Shown here one piece after another: positions 23,507 to 32,100 of a stretch of 48,153 nt of DNA. Below the pieces are notes generated by a model that saw nothing but the letters and a program-made list of their open reading frames with translations, was not told the origin of the DNA and did not search any database. Origin of the DNA: a bacterium (GTDB lineage: Bacteria; Bacillota; Clostridia; Oscillospirales; Oscillospiraceae). The stretch covers positions 1-48,153 of the forward strand of contig SFVC01000015.1 of NCBI GenBank assembly GCA_004560375.1. Direction: 5' to 3'. The position numbers and the translations under genes are program-made. Position 1 is the stretch's first letter; the number at the start of each line of letters is the position of its first letter.

Positions 23507-23535
23507 AGTGTATGGGGTTTGTCCCAGGATTATGA
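23507..23535 (-). promoter_or_regulatory. Sigma-E promoter of yabPQ
   Basis: On the minus strand TCATAAT (23529-23535), exactly 14 bases, then CATACACT (23507-23514). Both boxes match the sigma-E consensus (KMATAWW-N14-CATACANT) at every position. It overlaps the stop codon of the upstream permease gene and lies about 31 bases before the yabP start. Confidence 0.85.
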
Positions 23536-24681
23536 CTGCGGATCCTCCGGAGGCTCCGCCGGGGCCGGAGCGGGCGTCCGGGAGCGCAGATCCTGCCTCA
23601 GCAGGGTGTAAGCCACCGCCGCCAGCGGCACGCTCACCACCATGCCCACCAGGCCCAGCAGGGAGCCGCCCACCGTCACCGCCGCCAGCACCCAGATCCC
23701 CGGCAGGCCCATGGACGTGCCCACCACTCGGGGATAGATCAGGTTGCCCTCGAACTGCTGGAGGCAAACCAGGAACACCAGGAACCACACCGCCTGCCAG
23801 GGGTCGATCATCACCAGCAGCAGCACCGCCAGCACCGCCCCCAGGTAGGCCCCCGCGATGGGGATCAGGGCAAACACCCCCACCGCCACCGAGATCAGGG
23901 GGGCGTAGTCAAACCGGAGGACGCACATACCCAGGAAGCACAGGCTGCCCAGGATGCACGCCTCGATGATCTGGCCGTTGACGTATTTGGAGAAGGTGTC
24001 CGCCGTCAGCCGGGTGACGGACAGCACCGTGTCCGCCATTTTCCCCGGCAGATAGGCTTGCACCAGCCGGCGGCACTGGGCCGTCAGCCTGGGCCCGCCG
24101 GACAGCACGTAGATGGAAAACACAAAGGAGATCACCCCGGTCACCACCGCCGAAATCAGCACGCCGGTCATGCCGATGAGGTGGGGCAGGGTGTTGGTCA
24201 GGGCGTCCAGCGCCCCGGTGAGCAGATCCTTCAGCGAGTCGCTGATCCCCGCCGACAGATCCAGGTTGGCCAGCTGCTCCAGATCCAGCTTGGCCACCAC
24301 CCAGTCGAACAGCGCCTGGAAGTTGGCGGCGTAGGCGTTCAGGTTGCCGATGAACATCTCGATGCTGTGGGTGAGCTCGGGCACCACCAGGGCGATCAGC
24401 GCGGTGAACAGCGCGATCACAATCAGATAGGCCGTGGCCGCCGCCAGGGGCCGGGCTGCCCCCCGGGCCTTTTCCGGCAGGGCCCGCTGGTACAGCCGGG
24501 CGAAGAAATTGCAGGGCCGGTTGAGGATGAAGGCGATGACCGCCCCGATGATCAGGGGCCGGAAGGCGGCGATCACCCCGCCCAGCCAACCCGTCACCGC
24601 GTCGATCTTCACGATCACCGCCACCAGCACCACCGCGTAGGTGATGAGCAGGATCAGGCTGCGAAACAGTTTTTTGTCCAT
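23530..24681 (-). CDS. AI-2E family transporter (YtvI/PerM-type permease)
   Basis: This 383-residue polytopic membrane protein belongs to the AI-2 exporter (AI-2E, formerly PerM/UPF0118) family. It has two N-terminal helices (residues 8-55) with RPLIIGAVIAFILNRP, a third near 80-105, a roughly 60-residue amphipathic soluble region (about 110-170), then four or five C-terminal helices with the family motif FVLIPIAGAYLGA-like sequence (ALIPIAGAYLGAVLA) and QQFEGNLIYPRVVG. A Pro-rich tail ends the protein. Real substrates vary in the family (some members are Na+/H+ antiporters), so AI-2 export is not implied. The start at 24681 has GGAGGG upstream. Confidence 0.88.
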   Translation of the reverse strand: MDKKLFRSLILLITYAVVLVAVIVKIDAVTGWLGGVIAAFRPLIIGAVIAFILNRPCNFFARLYQRALPEKARGAARPLAAATAYLIVIALFTALIALVVPELTHSIEMFIGNLNAYAANFQALFDWVVAKLDLEQLANLDLSAGISDSLKDLLTGALDALTNTLPHLIGMTGVLISAVVTGVISFVFSIYVLSGGPRLTAQCRRLVQAYLPGKMADTVLSVTRLTADTFSKYVNGQIIEACILGSLCFLGMCVLRFDYAPLISVAVGVFALIPIAGAYLGAVLAVLLLVMIDPWQAVWFLVFLVCLQQFEGNLIYPRVVGTSMGLPGIWVLAAVTVGGSLLGLVGMVVSVPLAAVAYTLLRQDLRSRTPAPAPAEPPEDPQS

Positions 24682-24694
24682 GGCACACCCTCCG

Positions 24695-25174
24695 TCATTC
24701 GGCCCCGGGGGCTTCCCCGGCCCGCCTATACCGGAGCCACTCCGGCAGACGCCGCTTTACCTGATCGGACACACCGTCGGGAAGATTGTCCAGCGAAAAG
24801 AACCGCAGGTCGTCCACCTCGCCCTCCTGGCAGCTCAGCGTCCCCGACCAGTCCCGGCAGGCGTAGGCGAACTCCACATTATATACCTCGTCGCCGTTGG
24901 GGTAAAAATAATGCTCCTCCGGGCCGGCGTACACCCCGTACCGCTCCAGCGTGCCCGCCGTCAGCCCCGTCTCCTCCAGCAGCTCCCGGCGGGCGGCCTC
25001 CTCCGGCGACTCCCCCGGCTCCATAGAGCCTGCCGCAGAATAGCTCCATTGATGGTTGTCGCTCCTGAGCTGAAGGAGGACGCGGCCCTGCCCGTCCTCC
25101 ACGATCACACTGGAGCCCACCTGGATCAGGGGGCGGTGGCCCACATAGGCCCGCAAATCCATGATATAGCCCAT
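24695..25174 (-). CDS. Nudix hydrolase
   Basis: This 159-residue protein has a complete Nudix box, GSMEPGESPEEAARRELLEE plus TGL (about residues 48-70), with the REUXEE catalytic glutamates present. The N-terminus MGYIMDLRAYVGHRPLIQVG resembles Nudix proteins acting on nucleotide sugars or damaged nucleotides; the substrate is unknown. I chose ATG 25174 with GGGAGGA upstream over an in-frame TTG at 25195. It lies downstream of tyrA on the same strand with about 90 bases between, so it may be a late gene of the aromatic operon or separate. Confidence 0.88.
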   Translation of the reverse strand: MGYIMDLRAYVGHRPLIQVGSSVIVEDGQGRVLLQLRSDNHQWSYSAAGSMEPGESPEEAARRELLEETGLTAGTLERYGVYAGPEEHYFYPNGDEVYNVEFAYACRDWSGTLSCQEGEVDDLRFFSLDNLPDGVSDQVKRRLPEWLRYRRAGEAPGAE

Positions 25175-25264
25175 CGCGTCCTCCCGCGGCCCCAAATTTT
25201 TCCACGCCCGGCCGCGCTTTCCCCCAGTGTACCACCGGGGAGCGCCGACGTCAATTTAAGAATT

Positions 25265-26140
25265 TCAGAAGGAGGGGTGCACATCGTCGCCCCGGGCCCG
25301 CTCCAGGTCGATGCGCTTCTTCCGATCCGACGCGGAGGCCAGCATGGCCCGCAGGCCCTCCCGATCCCCCGCCTCCATGGCCTCCCGGTACTGCCGCAGC
25401 CTGTCCTCCAGCGCCCGCACCACCCCCGTCAGCGCCGGGGCGTTGAGGGAGAACAGCTGCACCCACATGGCGGGATCCAGCGCCGCCACCCGGGTACAGT
25501 CTCGGAAAGAGCCGCCCTCGAAGCCCTTGCAGGCGAACAGCTCGTCGTTGTCGCACACCGACAGGGCGATGATGTGCATCAGCTGGCTGGTGTAGGCGAT
25601 CATCTGGTCGTGGCGCTCCGGGGTGGTCTCGATGACGTCCCCGAAGCGGCACCAGTCCGCCATGCGCCGCAGCAGGGCCAGGTGCTCCCCCGTGGCCCGG
25701 GGGCCGGGGGTGACAATGAAGTGGGTGTTGCGGAACAGCCCCGCCTCGGCGTTGCCGATGCCGGACACCTCCTTGCCCGCCATGGGGTGGCAGCCGATGA
25801 AGTCCACGTCCGGCCGCAGGCACTCCGCCGCCGCCATGACGGCGGTTTTCACGCCGCACACGTCCGTCACCAGGGCGCCGGGCTTGAACCGATCCCGGTG
25901 CTCCGCCAGGAAGCCGGTGATCCCCGCCGGATCCTGGCACAGCACCACCACGTCCGCCCCGGGCAGCTCCGGCTCGGGGTCGGGGACAACCCGATCCCCT
26001 GCCCCCTTGGCCGCCGCCTCCTTCTGGACGGCGGGGGACAGGTCCGTGCCCACGATCTCAAAATCCTCAAAGCCCCGCAGGGCCAGGGCCAGGGAGCCGC
26101 CGATGAGGCCCAGGCCCACCACCAGAATCTTCTTCTCCAT
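25265..26140 (-). CDS. tyrA: Prephenate dehydrogenase
   Basis: This 291-residue enzyme oxidatively decarboxylates prephenate to 4-hydroxyphenylpyruvate for tyrosine synthesis. The N-terminal Rossmann motif is VVGLGLIGGSLALAL (residues 7-21), followed by GTDLSP. The catalytic-region motif is GCHPMAGKEVSG (about 117-128), and the C-terminal helical dimerisation domain carries HDQMIAYTSQLMHIIALSV and GGSFRDCTRVA. No ACT domain is present, so feedback control may rest on transcription attenuation upstream and on DAHP synthase. It starts 15 bases after aroF, so the two share a transcript. Confidence 0.95.
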   Translation of the reverse strand: MEKKILVVGLGLIGGSLALALRGFEDFEIVGTDLSPAVQKEAAAKGAGDRVVPDPEPELPGADVVVLCQDPAGITGFLAEHRDRFKPGALVTDVCGVKTAVMAAAECLRPDVDFIGCHPMAGKEVSGIGNAEAGLFRNTHFIVTPGPRATGEHLALLRRMADWCRFGDVIETTPERHDQMIAYTSQLMHIIALSVCDNDELFACKGFEGGSFRDCTRVAALDPAMWVQLFSLNAPALTGVVRALEDRLRQYREAMEAGDREGLRAMLASASDRKKRIDLERARGDDVHPSF

Positions 26141-26155
26141 AAAAACGCCCCGTTC

Positions 26156-27172
26156 TCACAAATCCCGGCCCACGCAGGCAGCCAGCGGGCGCAGCTTGTC
26201 CATCATCTCGCCGAACTGCTCCGGCGTCACCGACTGGGCCCCGTCGCACAGGGCGCAGGACGGGTTGTTGTGCACCTCGATGATGAGCCCGTCCGCCCCG
26301 GCGGCCACCGCCGCCATGGCCATCCGCTCCACCATCCACGCCTTGCCGCAGGCGTGGGAGGGATCCACCACCACCGGCAGGTGGCTCTGCCGCTTCACCG
26401 CCAGCACCGCCGACAGATCCAGCGTATTCCGGGTGTACGTCTCGAAGGTGCGGATGCCCCGCTCGCACAGGATCACGTTGGGGTTGCCCCCCGCCATGAT
26501 GTACTCCGCGCTCATGAGCCACTCCTCGATGGTGGAGGACAGGCCCCGCTTGAGCAGGATGGGCTTGTGGGTCTTGCCCACCTTCTTCAGCAGGTCGAAG
26601 TTCTGCATATTCCGGGCCCCGATCTGGATCACGTCCACCGCCTCCTCGAACAGGGGGAGCTGGTCGGCGCTCATCAGCTCGGACACGATGGGCAGGCCGG
26701 TATTCTTCCGGGCCTCGTCCAGCAGGAGGACGCCCTCCACCCCCTTGCCCTGGAAGGCGTAGGGGGAGGTACGGGGCTTGTACGCGCCCCCCCGGAGGGC
26801 CGCCGCCCCGGACGCCTGGACGGACTGGGCCACCTCTAAAATCTGCTCCTCGCTCTCCACTGAGCAGGGTCCGGCAATGACCGCCAGCTTCTTTCCGCCG
26901 ATGGACACGCCGCCGCCGATGTCGATCACCGAGTCGTCCGGGTGGTACTTGCGGTTGGCCTTTTTGTAGGGCTCGCTCACCCGCATCACCCGCTCCACCC
27001 CGGGGAGCTGGGCCAGCGTCTCCTGGTTCAGGGCGCCGGCGTCCCCCTCCGCCCCTAAAATGGTGGTCTCGGCGCCCTTGGACACCATCACCCGCACGCC
27101 CCCCGCCTCCATGGCGTGGACGGCCTGCTCCAGCTGTTCGGCGGTAAAGCCGTGCTTCATAATCACTACCAT
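26156..27172 (-). CDS. aroF: 3-deoxy-7-phosphoheptulonate (DAHP) synthase, type I-beta
   Basis: This 338-residue enzyme makes the first committed step of the shikimate pathway from phosphoenolpyruvate and erythrose 4-phosphate. The N-terminal ferredoxin-like domain (residues 1-75) is typical of the I-beta class that can carry allosteric control. The TIM barrel has VIAGPCSVES (about 96), YKPRTSPYAFQG (about 127), QIGARNMQNF (about 180), KRGLSSTIEEWL (about 205) and DPSHACGK (about 285). The start at 27172 has AAAGGAG upstream. It is preceded by a tyrosine-rich leader peptide and an intrinsic terminator and followed by tyrA: a tyrosine-responsive aroF-tyrA operon. Confidence 0.95.
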   Translation of the reverse strand: MVVIMKHGFTAEQLEQAVHAMEAGGVRVMVSKGAETTILGAEGDAGALNQETLAQLPGVERVMRVSEPYKKANRKYHPDDSVIDIGGGVSIGGKKLAVIAGPCSVESEEQILEVAQSVQASGAAALRGGAYKPRTSPYAFQGKGVEGVLLLDEARKNTGLPIVSELMSADQLPLFEEAVDVIQIGARNMQNFDLLKKVGKTHKPILLKRGLSSTIEEWLMSAEYIMAGGNPNVILCERGIRTFETYTRNTLDLSAVLAVKRQSHLPVVVDPSHACGKAWMVERMAMAAVAAGADGLIIEVHNNPSCALCDGAQSVTPEQFGEMMDKLRPLAACVGRDL

Positions 27173-27218
27173 CGTATATCCGCTCCTTTGAAGTTTGTCG
27201 TTTTTTCTCCGGGCACAC

Positions 27219-27247
27219 AAAAAGCGGCGGCCCCTTCGGGCCGCCGC
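27219..27247 (-). terminator. Attenuator terminator before aroF
   Basis: GCGGCGGCCC pairs with GGGCCGCCGC (27224-27233 and 27238-27247), followed on the minus strand by TTTTT (27219-27223). An upstream AGCGGCGGC block near the leader-peptide stop could compete for the same GCCGCCGCT arm, giving mutually exclusive structures. Confidence 0.8.
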
Positions 27248-27272
27248 GCAGTTTCCCGTGCCGCGCCGCCGC

Positions 27273-27344
27273 TCAAGGGCATGACAAAACGCCGCTATTA
27301 TAAGAATAGCGGTACTCGCCATACCCGCAGCTCCGGCAGTTCAT
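27273..27344 (-). CDS. Tyrosine-rich leader peptide of the aroF-tyrA operon
   Basis: A 23-residue open frame starts with ATG at 27344 after AAAAGGAGG and ends with TGA at 27273-27275. It contains YGEYRYSY: four tyrosine codons in eight positions. The RNA covering these codons forms a hairpin (CCGCTATT...AATAGCGG), and a T-tailed terminator begins 26 bases beyond the stop. This arrangement is classical ribosome-mediated attenuation: scarce Tyr-tRNA would stall the ribosome and favour read-through into DAHP synthase. Promoter, leader, terminator and gene are all in register. Confidence 0.8.
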   Translation of the reverse strand: MNCRSCGYGEYRYSYNSGVLSCP

Positions 27345-27374
27345 ACGCGGCTCCTCCTTTTAGTTGCTGTGGTT

Positions 27375-27403
27375 ACTATAACACTTTTAAGCATGAAAGT
27401 CAA
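27375..27403 (-). promoter_or_regulatory. Promoter of the aroF-tyrA operon
   Basis: On the minus strand TTGACT (27398-27403), a 17-base spacer and TATAGT (27375-27380), about 31 bases before the leader-peptide start. Confidence 0.85.
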
Positions 27404-27558
27404 GAGAAAATTTCTGCCCACGGAAAACGCCCGCCTCCAGGAAAGAGAGGTGGGCGGGCGCTCCGGCCCCGGCGGGGGCCGTGACCCCGCCGCGGGCATA
27501 TCATACATCCGACTGACTGCTGGCCGGACAGGGGCTGTAATCCTATCCAGCCTCCATA

Positions 27559-27590
27559 TTGTAGCATTATTTCAGTATTGTATCAATACT
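27559..27590 (+). promoter_or_regulatory. Promoter with palindromic operator of the small RHH gene
   Basis: A perfect inverted repeat AGTATTG-TAT-CAATACT (27574-27590) covers the -10 area of a possible promoter (TTGTAG 27559-27564, 16 bases, TATCAA 27581-27586). It sits 55 bases before a gene for a ribbon-helix-helix-like protein, so autoregulation is inferred. Confidence 0.5.
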
Positions 27591-27644
27591 AAATCCATCC
27601 CGATTCAATGCTTGGCTGGTAAAATTTTCGACGGGGTGATCAGA

Positions 27645-27812
27645 ATGGACGTCAAATTCACAATGGTACTGGACGAGGAGCTGGCCCGCAAGCTGACCTA
27701 CATCGGGAAGTATTACGGCCGCTCCAGAATCAAGGAGATTGAATGGGCCTGCAAGCTCCGGGTAAAGGAATTTGAGGAAAAAGTGGACAAAATAGAGCTG
27801 GAGGACGCCTGA
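27645..27812 (+). CDS. Small ribbon-helix-helix-like protein
   Basis: This 55-residue protein has the pattern of an RHH (Arc/MetJ/CopG-like) DNA-binding unit: a short beta strand (VKFTMVL), helix A (DEELARKLTYIGKYYG), the turn RS, and helix B (RIKEIEWACKLRVKEFEEKV). No partner toxin is visible downstream, so an antitoxin role is not supported. The start ATG 27645 has only a weak site (GGGGTGAT). Its upstream region is AT-rich compared with neighbours and holds a perfect palindrome that it may bind. Confidence 0.6.
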   Translation: MDVKFTMVLDEELARKLTYIGKYYGRSRIKEIEWACKLRVKEFEEKVDKIELEDA

Positions 27813-27868
27813 ACCCAGGCGTCCCTTGGCTTTGACAAGACGGCGCCTTTCCGGCCGTAAAAAAGATA

Positions 27869-27897
27869 GTGAAACAGCGCCATAGATATGCTATAAT
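27869..27897 (+). promoter_or_regulatory. Promoter of the HTH-like gene
   Basis: GTGAAA (27869-27874), 17 bases and TATAAT (27892-27897) with an extended TG (TGCTATAAT). The transcript would have a roughly 105-base GC-rich leader containing hairpins (for example GCCGG...CCGGC, 27944-27974), in which I recognise no known riboswitch. Confidence 0.7.
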
Positions 27898-28008
27898 GGG
27901 GGAAACATCGTCAGGCCCTTCCTGCCGGGAGGGGCCCAGCCCGGATGCCGGCAGATCAAATCCCCCGCCGGCTCTGCCAACGGGCTGTACAGCAAGGAGG
28001 GTATCGCT

Positions 28009-29118
28009 TTGCCGGGGATAGACCTGACTACGCTCTCAGCCAGAGAGTACGACCGCCTCAGCGCCCATGAGATGACCCCCGCCATGGCGGCGGAGTATCT
28101 CTGGAGCGGCAGCATCGTCCTGCGTACCTTTCATGACACCCTGCGGGAGCTATATCCTCATCCGGATCTGTTGCCCCGCCTGACCGCCGTCTTCCAGGCC
28201 GACGCCCAGGATCGAAATCCCGAGTCCATCGCAAAGAATGTGCGAAACTGGGTGACCGACCGCAGCCAGCCCACCAGCCGGGAGGATATTTTCCATATCG
28301 CCTTCGCCCTGTCCCTCACGGAGCAGCAGGCCAGCTACCTGCTCGGTCTGGGCACCGATTACGCCATCCATTACCGGGACGGGCGGGAGGCCGTTTACGC
28401 CTGGTTCCTGCGTACCGGGAAAAGTTATGGCGAGGCCCGGGCCTTCTTTGAGTCCCTGCCCCCTGAGCCCCGGTTGGACACCCTGCCGGGCAATGGCCGG
28501 GAGCACCTCACCCGGGATTTACAGAACGAATTTCTCCGGGTGCAGACCGAGGACGACCTGCGCTTGTGCTATCTTCGCAACCTGGAGAAGTTCGGCGCCT
28601 TCCACCTGCGGGCCTACACCTATTTCAGCAAGTACCTGAAGCAGCTGGTCCGGCCCGCCTCCTCCGTGGACGATATGCGGGAGCCTGACTACTCCATGGA
28701 GGCGGTGATGGAGCAGTACCTGTCCCTGAAAATGCCCTCCGGGCGGGAGCGGGGCGGCTACTCCGTGGTGCAGAAGCTCATCAAGCGCAACTGGCCCAAC
28801 GCCACCGCCCTGAAAAACATCCGCCTGCGCCGGGAGGATGTGCCCCGCAAGCTGCTGCTCCTGCTGTACGTCATCACGGAAAACGTGGTGGACGGGGAGT
28901 ACCACGAGCTGGACGAGGACTACATCTCCCCCCAGGAGCGGCTGGAGGATCACTGGTACTGCCTCAACGCCATCCTGTCCGACTGCGGGATGCCCTGCCT
29001 GGATCCCCGCAACGCCACCGACTGGCTGGTACTCTACGCCATCACCGCCGGGGACGATCAGCCCATGAGCGAGCGCATGGAGCAGGTCATCGAGGTGCTC
29101 TACGCCGACGTGCGGTGA
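28009..29118 (+). CDS. Unknown protein with N-terminal HTH-like segment
   Basis: This 369-residue soluble protein of no family I can name starts at TTG 28009, six to seven bases after AAGGAGGG; no better ATG is near. Residues about 70-120 (SIAKNVRNWVTDRSQPTSRE then DIFHIAFALSLTEQQASYLLG) resemble an XRE-type helix-turn-helix. The rest is helical and charged, with HYRDGREAVYAWFLRTGKSY and KLIKRNWPNATALKNIRLRR. It converges on the Ser/Thr kinase operon and shares the intergenic terminator with it. A role as regulator or substrate of that system is a guess from position alone. Confidence 0.65.
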   Translation: MPGIDLTTLSAREYDRLSAHEMTPAMAAEYLWSGSIVLRTFHDTLRELYPHPDLLPRLTAVFQADAQDRNPESIAKNVRNWVTDRSQPTSREDIFHIAFALSLTEQQASYLLGLGTDYAIHYRDGREAVYAWFLRTGKSYGEARAFFESLPPEPRLDTLPGNGREHLTRDLQNEFLRVQTEDDLRLCYLRNLEKFGAFHLRAYTYFSKYLKQLVRPASSVDDMREPDYSMEAVMEQYLSLKMPSGRERGGYSVVQKLIKRNWPNATALKNIRLRREDVPRKLLLLLYVITENVVDGEYHELDEDYISPQERLEDHWYCLNAILSDCGMPCLDPRNATDWLVLYAITAGDDQPMSERMEQVIEVLYADVR

Positions 29119-29133
29119 CCCGCCCACAGGAAA

Positions 29134-29164
29134 CGCCCCCGGCTTTCGCCGGGGGCGCGTTTTT
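29134..29164. terminator. Terminator between converging genes
   Basis: A CGCCCCCGGC / GCCGGGGGCG hairpin is followed by GTTTTT on the plus strand and a shorter T run on the minus strand. The final bases abut the kinase stop codon at 29164-29166. Confidence 0.8.
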
Positions 29165-32100
29165 CATTCCGGGTATTTCAGCAGGAAATTGGACAACTGG
29201 GTGGCGGTAAACTCGTCCAGCTGCTGCTGGGTGAACTGTCCCCGATCCACCATGAGCATATCCAAACGGAGGCCGTAAAGAGGCGTCAAGTCGGTGACCT
29301 GGGTTCCGTTGAGCCGAAGATCTTTCAGGCTGTGCATATCGCGAAGCGCAGAGATATCCTCAACCGGACAGGCGCACAAAGTCAGTTCCTTCAGATTGGT
29401 CATGCCGCCCAACGCGGAGATATCGCTGACCTGGGTGTTGTCCAGGTGGAGCTGCGTCAACTCCGTCATCCCCGCCAGGGAGGAGACGTCCGTGACCCGG
29501 GTGTTGTCCAGGAACAGCGTGGTCAGCCCGGTGAGCCCCTCCAGCGGGGTGAGATCCGACGCCTGAGTTGAAAACAGGTCGAGCGTCCTCAGACCGGTCA
29601 GGCCCGCCAGGGGTGAGAGATCCGAGACCGGATTCCCCCGCAGATGCAGGTTCTCCAGATTGGTCAGCCGGGACAGGGCCGACAGGTCACTGATGTTCTT
29701 CTCGGTGAGATCCAGCTGCGTGGTGTTCAGGGGCACATCCCGCCCGCCGATGGGAACCGATCCGGTCTCGCCCCCCGGATCATCGAAGCTGTGCTTGATT
29801 TTGCCGGAGCCCTCGACGGCCGAGCCGGCGGACACGGTGATGGTTCCCAGATCGTGAAAGTCGTTGGTGTCCACCACCAGCCGCACCCCGTTCTCCAGGG
29901 TGATGGCGCTCCAGTTGATATATCCCGTGTTCTCTTGCAGGGTGTAGCTCCCGCCGGACAGGGTGATCGTCCCGCCGTTGTGACTCCAGTTCCCCTGCTG
30001 GGTCACCGAGACCCCCGGGCCAATAGTGACCTGGCCCAGGTTGGCCAGACACGCGGACTCCAGCACAGGTTCCCCTGTCATTCCGGAGGAGAAGGTGAGT
30101 TCCCCTTGGTTGACTATGGTGGACGGGTTGCTGAAGCTGTTCAGGCAGACCTCCGCCTGTCCAAGGTTGAGGAAGCAGCACACACCGGCGGGATCCTCAT
30201 GGCTCCCCATCAGGCTGATTCGGCCCCGAACCGTCCCGTAGTTGAGCAGCAGCCCGCCCCGGACGATGTCCAGCGTGCAGTCATTGCCGTCAATGGGGGC
30301 GCTGAACGCCGCGCCCTCGCTGATCCGGATGGGGACGGACGCCTCCCGGAAGTGGGTCAGGGTGATCTCCCCGTCAATGACCATGGGCCGCTCCCCCTGG
30401 CAGTGCTGGATGAACTCCTCTTCGCTGGTGATGTGGACGGCGTCGGCAAACAGTTCCTCCTCATCCAGCACCAGGTAGTGGGACCGCGTCCAGGGGTCGG
30501 TGATCTCCTCCTTGGTGGGGTCGAGCCCGCCAAAAATGTCAACCTCGCCCTTCGGGTCGCAGATGAGGTCGCCCTCCCGCTCCAGCCAGAACATTCCGCT
30601 GTCCAGATGCCCCCCGGCGCCCACCGAGACGGTTCCGCCATCCAGGGTACGCAGCAGGACGTCGCCGCCCACGCTGCCCTCCACCTCCAGCCGGCCGCCC
30701 TGGGCCACGGTGATCCCGCTGTGGAAGAACACGCCCCCGTCGCCTCTGACCCGCAGGGGCTTGGTGAGGGTGACGGGCTGGTTCACCTCCAGCCAGACGC
30801 CCGAGGGCACGACGACGCTGCCCACGGCATCATCCTCCAGCTGATTGAGCAGGCTGCGTTCACTGGAGGCGTCCATGGATTCCACCGTGGGTGTGGTGGC
30901 CGTGGGCTCTGCTCCCGGCTGGCTCTCCACCGTCTGGGTGGCGTCGGGATCCTCCGCCTGACCCGGCCCCAGCACCCTGGGCAGCACCGCCGCCAGCAGC
31001 ACCACCAGGGCCAGCGCCGCGGCGATCCCCCCGGCCAGCAGCCTGTTCTGTTTCAGCCAGGCCACCAGATGGAAGCCCTCTGGCTCAGCCGCCTCCACCG
31101 TTTGGGCGGCGTCCACCGTCTTGTCCACGGCAGCTCCCTCGCCTCCGGCGGCGGCGTCCTCCCCACCGGGGCCGGGCTTGGCGTCGGTGGCCGGCTCCTC
31201 CATCGGAGCGGGCAGGAAGCCCTCGTACAGCGCCGTGTGAAACTCCTCCACGCTCTGGAACCGGCGCTTGGGGGGCACGCTCATGCCGTGGAGCAGAGCG
31301 GCCTCCTGCTGCTGGGTCAGATCCACGCCTAACTTCCGGGGCGGGATCAGATCGTCCTCCACCAGCCGATCCATGGCCTGGGGCGGCCGCTTGCCCGTGA
31401 GGCAGTAGTACATGGTGGCGGACAGGGCGTACACGTCCGTCCACGGCCCCTGGCCCTTGCTCTGATACTGCTCCACCGGCGCGTAGCCGTGCTTGAGGGC
31501 GATGGTCAGGGTATTGCCGCCGTCGGCGGACTCCCTGGCGCAGCCAAAGTCCAGCAGCCGCACCGAGCCCTTTTCCAGCATCAGGTTTTCCGGACTGATG
31601 TCCCGGTGGATCAGGCCGTTGCCGTGCATCTCCTTCAGGGCGTAGAACAGCGGCTCGATGAGGTAGAGCAGCTCCCCGGCGGGAATGCGCCCGCCCCGCT
31701 GCTCCACCAGATCCTTGAAGGTGGTGCCCTCCACATATTCCATGACAATATAGGCGGTGCGGTTGGCCTCGAAAAAGTCCCGGACGTTGACGATCACCGG
31801 CTGTTTGTCCATCCTGGCGATGGTTCTTGCCTCCTGGAGGAACTTCTTCAGGCCCTTGTCATAGTTGACTCCCGCCGCGCCGGTGTAGCTGGTCACGTCC
31901 AGGGACGCCTGGGACACCCGGCTGGCCTTGTCCGTGGGAAAATATTCTTTGATGGCCACCTTCAGCTCCAGCTGCAGATCGCAGCCGATATAGGTGATCC
32001 CAAAGCCGCCCTCACCCAACACCCGTCCCACCAGGTAGCGCTCCTTCAGCACCGTGCCCGGCGGCAGGTGGTGGGGGGATGGGCTATAGCTGCCCTGGGT

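Noticed and set aside
24641..26839. A 732-codon plus-strand frame opposite the Nudix, tyrA and aroF genes
   Set aside because: Frame shadow of three confidently identified minus-strand genes.
27173..27344. T-box in the aroF leader
   Set aside because: No TGGNACCGCG-type core or stem I features; the Tyr-rich reading frame with terminator explains the region better.
27645..27812. Antitoxin of a toxin-antitoxin pair
   Set aside because: No toxin-sized gene overlaps or follows; the next gene is a 369-residue protein with its own promoter.
27900..28008. Riboswitch in the leader of the HTH-like gene
   Set aside because: The leader is GC-rich with hairpins, but I find no core of the common riboswitch classes and no terminator or clear sequestering stem.
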